A stretch of 64,000 nucleotides of DNA, from NCBI GenBank assembly GCA_026874595.1, contig CM049307.1, positions 43,776,362-43,840,361 on the forward strand. The letters are read 5' to 3'. The stretch is from Sipunculus nudus (lineage: Eukaryota; Annelida; Sipuncula; Golfingiida; Sipunculidae). Numbering within the stretch: the first letter of the stretch is position 1; each line of letters opens with the position of its first letter. The translations under genes were made by a program, and so were the position numbers. Shown piece after piece: positions 59,241 to 64,000 of the stretch. A model generated the notes under the pieces. That model was given only the letters and a program-made list of their open reading frames with translations, made no database searches and was not told where the DNA came from.

Positions 59241-60269
59241 TCTAACCTTTAGGTCTACTGACAGTACTGTAGGTGCCTGTGGGTGTATAGCCTAGGCCTA
59301 GGCGTATATATGTCTATGATATGGGAACAGTTTATGTAGGCCTAGTATTAGCCATGGATACACGACTCAGTAGGCATTTATAATGTGCTGGTAGGCCTAA
59401 CATGACCCTAGCACGGAGGTCGTAGACGCTTTAATAGACTCTTTCACCTGGCATATTGGCAATGAAAATACTAGTAGTCTAATATTTCATCCTCAAGGTT
59501 CTGTGACCCCGGGCAATTGACTCCCACTGATATAAGTACATGTCAACCCTTACCCGCGGAAACCCGTCCCGCACAAACGCGGATAAGTCCCGCGGACGTG
59601 TCACAATACAAGCGCGGGTATAATCTATGCTATATATAGTATGAGTGGTACCAGTAACTGTGTAGAAAGACCAGACAGAGTTTATCTTTTCACTAAAAAC
59701 TCTTCTGGGTTGTAAGTGAATAGACAGAAAAGATATAATTCCACTATATATTACGATTGGTGTTGGTGACCCTAAATCGTTGTCATGCACACAGTGATGT
59801 ACGACTGCGCCTTGAGAATGCTTGTTTTATGGTCTTGAAGTAATTTAAACGATGTCAATTAAGTGTGTCCTAAGGGTTTCCATATTTTCCCCATAAGTCT
59901 TGAGGAACTTCGAATTTTTCGAAAGGTCTGTCAACAGCGCCATCTATTATAGAAACTATAGCAACGGTATGTAACCAGAAGGTAAAATCGGCCTCAAGTC
60001 CCCAAGCATGTACATGTGGACTTGTTCCAGCACAAGAACGGTAAATACACTGGTGCCTCTTAAACCCCGTTATCGCTCACGTACTGGTGCAGAGATGATA
60101 TATTACCCCTTTCACACACAAAACGTTTTCAAACGATTTTGTCAAACCGCTTTGTTCTACTGCATGCTCCAATACAAGCATGCTTCAAGCGAAGTAAAGT
60201 GTCAACTGACAAAACATGAATCAATCTAAAATGTTCGTTTGCTCTACATATGTCCATATATAAATATAA
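59241..60269. other. Intergenic, nothing certain
   Basis: Contains GGAACAGTTTATGTAGGCCT at about 59328, also present at about 57587. GTTATCGCTCACGTACTGG at about 60069 also occurs before the tRNA at 57839. These are pieces of a local duplication. No gene was found. Confidence 0.5.

Positions 60270-60315
<46 letters not shown>
60270..60315. repeat. (TA)n-(TG)n microsatellite
   Basis: About 43 bp of TA passing into GTGTGTGTG. Confidence 0.95.
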
Positions 60316-60577
60316 GTGTGTGTGTGTTAGGGTGTGTGTACGTGTTTATATTCAGCTTATTTAGAGGATGTGTATATGATTGTGCCATGTGAACAGTGTG
60401 TTAGTTTATATGAAACCTGCTGTTTTTTTAGATGTAATAACAAAAGTAACATGTTACTAACCTAAAGCAACTTTATAATGAAATCTTATATTGATAGTAA
60501 TGCTTCGCCTTGTGCAAGGCCTCATGCATACTACAGCGGGTTCCCTCATGTACACGTGCTACCGGGACATATATGTA

Positions 60578-60649
60578 TCCGTGTTAGTATAGTGGTGAGT
60601 ATCCCCGCCTGTCACGCGGGAGACCGGGGTTCGATTCCCCGACACGGAG
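60578..60649 (+). tRNA. tRNA-Asp (GTC)
   Basis: The third identical 72-nt copy, anticodon GTC at 60611-60613. ATTTTC about 7 nt downstream can serve as terminator. Upstream GCAACTTTATAATGAAA and AAGGCCTCATG match the region before the copy at 57839. Confidence 0.97.
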
Positions 60650-60995
60650 ATTGCAATTTTCTCCCCCCCCCCCCCCTAAACATACTATAGGTCCTTTTAT
60701 AATACGTCCATGTTAGAACGTATATATAATTTGAATTCCGCACATTTCTTTCTTTTGCTAAATTGTACATTGCTATTTGATGATAGGCCTAATACACCAT
60801 TTCGCATTCGAAAAGTACTGCCAAAACTGTCACGGGGATATCCTATATATCATGTTGCGTTTGCTCTCACTCATCACCTAAGGTAAATAATATACCTTTC
60901 CTGACAGAACACCAAAAGTCACCAATCAGGATCAAGTTAATTAATAGCCGCCGCTTTGATTCCTGCTGTTACAGACTGAGCGCACCTGTATCGAG

Positions 60996-61971
60996 TTACC
61001 ATTGTTCGCCACACGGTGTCGCTCGCAGGCCACCTGCGGCCTGCTGGTGGGTTTGATCACGAGATAGGTATTCGCTTCCATATAATAAAATGTCTATAGT
61101 TCTTAGTTCCGGACTAATCTGTCTGAAAAGGTCAAGTCTTTCTTGGTTATAAAAATCACAAATAAAAAGGAAATGCGCTGGTGTCTCGATGCCATTGCCA
61201 CATGGACATAGAGAATTTTCAATACAGTGGTTTTTGAACAGATGAGAATTCAGCGAGCTACAAAACCTAGCCTCAACCTAGTATGGTAGATCTGAGCTGG
61301 CCTGCTTCCCTCAAAATGACTGAAATATAATGGTGGCCTCTGTATATTCGATCCTAACTTTTTCTTAAAACTCAGGACTGTAGGACTGCTTCGTTTTTGT
61401 TCATTTAAAGAATTCCACAATGACATTGTAGATAATAAGAAGGAATGTTGTCTCTGAGTTGTACGAATGGCGGGAGGTCTCAGATTATTTCTGTTTCGCA
61501 AATGATAACCAGTGCTACCAACTTCATCTGGAATCAAGTCACACATGTATTTTGGTGCCAGTCCATTTATCATTTTAAAAAAAGAGTATCAACTTTCGGA
61601 TCTTACGCCTCTCAGATAATGTTTGCCACCCTGTTTCTCTATAGATTAATTCATCATTAATTAATCCCTCTTGTGGCACCTGTAAATATATTTTAGCAGC
61701 ATTTAGCTGGATTGCTTCTATTTGACCTTCATGCCTGGGCCTCACTGCACCAATCCCAAAGCTCACAGGCATACTCTAAAACTGGTCTTATGAATGACAT
61801 ATACAATGTTTCTAAAGCTTTCCTACTAAACCTAAACATGAGCGATCTTAATACGTCAATTCTCTTACAGGCTTTGTCACAGATGTAATTAATATGATCC
61901 TTCCAGTTACCACGTTCACGAGCACCTTGACTCGGGACACCTGACCGCTCCAACTTGAAGAACAAACACAA
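60996..61971 (-). pseudogene. Non-LTR retrotransposon RT remnant (5'-truncated, frameshifted)
   Basis: On the minus strand, pieces in three frames read in order as the C-terminal part of a non-LTR (Jockey/CR1-like) reverse transcriptase. First, WKDHINYICDKACKRIDVLR ... FIRPVLEYACELWD (61729-61971). Second, GQIEAIQLNAAK ... ERRKIRKLILFF (from 61575). Third, MINGLAPKYMCDLIPDEVG ... SLWNSLNEQKRSS (from 61250). Last, CPCGNGIETPAHFLF to a stop at 60998-60996. At least three single-base shifts separate the pieces, one in a T run. The catalytic domain and 5' end are absent, so it is dead. Confidence 0.85.
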
Positions 61972-62216
61972 AAGAAATCACTGACACTTAAACAAGTTTT
62001 GTGATAGACTGGTTTTATGCTGCATTGAACATTAAATATTTCATTTCTTGTATTGGTCTGACATGCATCACTGCGTCCACCAGGCCTTTATGTGCAGGTA
62101 TATTTGTTTGCAGGTAAATAAGTAAACCAACCAATTACAGCTATAGCCTTAACAGCATATATAGGCAAGAAGAACATTTCCGTTACTCTTTGAACTTTCG
62201 GCACATTTATATGTTA
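61972..62216. other. Intergenic, nothing recognised
   Basis: No gene or repeat end was recognised between the retroelement remnant and the foldback repeat. Confidence 0.4.
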
Positions 62217-62345
62217 CAGTCAATGTGTAAAATCAGTCAATTTACAAATTGCCTGATTCATTCAGGCACTATAAAATGACTGAAATTTTCAGGCATTTTA
62301 GAGATTGACTGAAAAATCAGTCCGTTTATTTGACACATTGACTGA
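62217..62345. repeat. Foldback repeat P, copy 2
   Basis: Opens CAGTCAATGTGTAAAATCAG and closes TTTGACACATTGACTG, so the ends are inverted repeats of about 15 bp. Inner segments TTACAAATTGCCTGA and TCAGGCATTTTAGAG also mirror. 129 bp. Confidence 0.65.
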
Positions 62346-63712
62346 ATCGATATGGAACAGTCTGTTGCTTCATATATCTCATTATTGTGAAACAGGCACT
62401 AGCTGTTATTTAGAATAACATGCTACTTTTAAGTAAACTTTATGTCTGTTTCTTCTTTCTAGGCTATTTATGAAGAATATTGATCACGTTATAAGACTTA
62501 AAATACACAGACTGATTAGGGGTAACAAGCATCATATAGTTGAAATATGCAGACTATATTAACATAAAGAAATATGCATACTATATTTTACAACTCATAT
62601 ATGCATGACTATATCCTTGCTTACGAAAGCACGAGAATCAAATCAAATGGAAGCTTTTTCTTATATAAAACAAAAACATTAAAATGTGCAATATATGTGA
62701 AATGAATGATGTATATTGTAGAATGATGAAGAATAACCACAGTTACATGTTTGATAATATCAAATACATGATCAAGATATGCTTAAGTGAGTTACAAAGG
62801 GTATAGGGTTTAATCACAATTATTCCAACTGTTTTTGTTACTTTTAATGATTTTAAATTTCCATCCACATTCTCTGATTGGAGCCAGTCTGTGAAAGCTG
62901 GTAGTGTTGTGTATATAGTCAGTTTGTAATAAGACAGTACAGAAGTGTGATTTGGTGGGGAAGTGGGGAGGATACTCAATCCCCCCCCCCCCCCCCCGGA
63001 TATTGACAACTAAAATAATGCCATTTTGTAATAAAAAAAGATAGTTATTAACAAAAATATTGAAAAAGTGTACAATCTTTCAGATATACCTAATAACACA
63101 ATGACTGATTACATGGCATAATTCTTTTTTTTTCGGTGACATTGTGCATGGGACACAATCATTAAAGCACAAATTAAATGATCCATACAGATTTTGAGAA
63201 TATAAACAAGAACTTGAAGTTATATTTTGAAATAACCAACGGCGGATCCAAGGGTTGGGGGGGGGGGGGGGTTTCTCATTTGTATTTGCTACCATTTGTA
63301 TTTTTTAGGTCAAACAATTAAACATGTTGTTGGTTTCAGAAGCGAGAATATTCCGATTTTTTTTTTATTTTACACCAAATGTGTTAAAAAAACTGTTGAA
63401 AGACATTTGTGACAATTTCCCGCATTGAAGGTAGGGGTCATCCAAAGTACACCCGCTCCCTAAAGTGCAAAAGGAAATTATGCCTCTGACATAATATTAT
63501 ATAATATTTACATCTCATATGATTACATAATTAAAACTGCAAAAACTAGAATCAAGTCAGATGGACGCTTCTGATCAAATAAATCATTACATTGTACAAT
63601 AATATAGTGCTAAATATATTAAAATTTTGTAAAAGTAAGGTATATGAAATTAATGAAATGTCATTTAAATCTTTGTAACCTTATAACAATATTATTTCAT
63701 TCTTTTTACATT
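62346..63712. other. Intergenic, dispersed repeats only
   Basis: 62400-62560 is an inverted relative of 56860-57060. A C run lies at 62982-62998. GGCGGATCCAAGGG with a G run at 63240-63271 is a lone end of the CGGATCC MITE family. No gene was found. Confidence 0.5.
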
Positions 63713-63838
63713 TCAGTCAATGTGTCAAATAAGCTGTAAATTTCAGTCATTTTATAAAGTGCCTGAGTGAATCGGGCAACTTATAAATTGAAAATGTCAG
63801 GCAATTTACAAATTGACAGTTTTTACCCATTGATTGTA
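63713..63838. repeat. Foldback repeat P, copy 3
   Basis: TCAGTCAATGTGTCAAATAA at the left and a diverged ACCCATTGATTGTAAC at the right. Inner CAGTCATTTTATAAAGTGCC and GGCAATTTACAAATTGACAG mirror the other copies. Confidence 0.6.
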
Positions 63839-63855
63839 ACATATTTATGTATGTG

Positions 63856-63856
<1 letters not shown>

Positions 63857-63920
<64 letters not shown>

Positions 63921-63925
63921 ATATT
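63857..63925. repeat. (TA)n microsatellite with TTTATA interruptions
   Basis: About 68 bp, directly after foldback repeat P3. The last 75 bases of the window show nothing recognised. Confidence 0.9.
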
Positions 63926-64000
63926 CCGCCCCGTGCGTTTTAACTTGAGGATTTGGGCGTGGTAAAAACGGTTTTCCGCCCTACATAAATTTGCTGATAT

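Noticed and set aside
61250-61971. Three separate small genes on the minus strand
   Set aside because: The pieces are consecutive parts of one reverse transcriptase separated by single-base shifts, so they form one dead retroelement.

Overview
This is eukaryotic nuclear DNA. It has large introns with GT-AG (and one GC-AG) splice sites, very abundant (TA)n microsatellites, eukaryotic tRNA genes, and a dense load of DNA transposons and rolling-circle-type repeats. The repeat style (non-autonomous Helitrons with tandem-repeat cores, tRNA-derived SINE) and the P450 type suggest a lophotrochozoan, most likely a mollusc and perhaps a bivalve. That assignment is inference from style, not from a match I could run.

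The only protein-coding gene I can reconstruct fully is a microsomal cytochrome P450 on the + strand. It has ten coding exons (13025-13184, 15053-15136, 16510-16608, 18470-18563, 18803-18958, 35019-35227, 36564-36689, 38103-38207, 43816-43950, 44435-44781). All exon phases agree and the joined frame is 1515 nt, or 504 residues. It carries an N-terminal membrane anchor, the proline hinge, WxxxR, AGTDTT, ExxR, PERF and the Cys-containing haem loop. Positions 1-98 are the last coding exon of a second, upstream P450 with nearly the same C-terminus, so this is a tandem P450 cluster. The products are expected to be ER-bound haem monooxygenases of the CYP2 clan (CYP1/CYP17-like). The substrate is unknown.

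Layout: 1-98 end of the upstream P450. 99-13024 is intergenic, with TA microsatellites, a 15-bp-TIR MITE (3161-4067), tRNA-Asp (4171-4242), a CGGATCC MITE and a Mutator-like element with a 10-bp target duplication (9743-10709). 13025-44781 is the P450 gene, whose introns hold most of the repeats. Intron 2 has a rolling-circle-like element flanked by a duplicated splice-acceptor region. Intron 3 has a hAT-like MITE. Intron 5 (16 kb) is a nest of element families including a pogo/Tigger-like element, a Helitron and a SINE. Intron 6 carries 20 tandem copies of the exon-7 splice acceptor. Intron 8 has a three-level nested element. 44930-47029 is a 39-bp minisatellite just past the stop codon. 49966-55576 holds two large elements of one family in opposite orientation. 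57839-60649 contains two more tRNA-Asp genes and a decayed third. 60996-61971 is a 5'-truncated, frameshifted non-LTR reverse transcriptase remnant. 62000-64000 has foldback repeats and microsatellites.

The most notable feature is the 50-bp tandem array upstream of exon 7 (35611-36563): each unit carries a complete AG acceptor plus the start of the exon, but only the last copy leads into an open frame. Also notable are several unrelated-looking repeat families that end in the same way (hairpin, then CTTG, usually before TT), and pairs of filled and empty insertion sites inside this one window that define element boundaries and target duplications.
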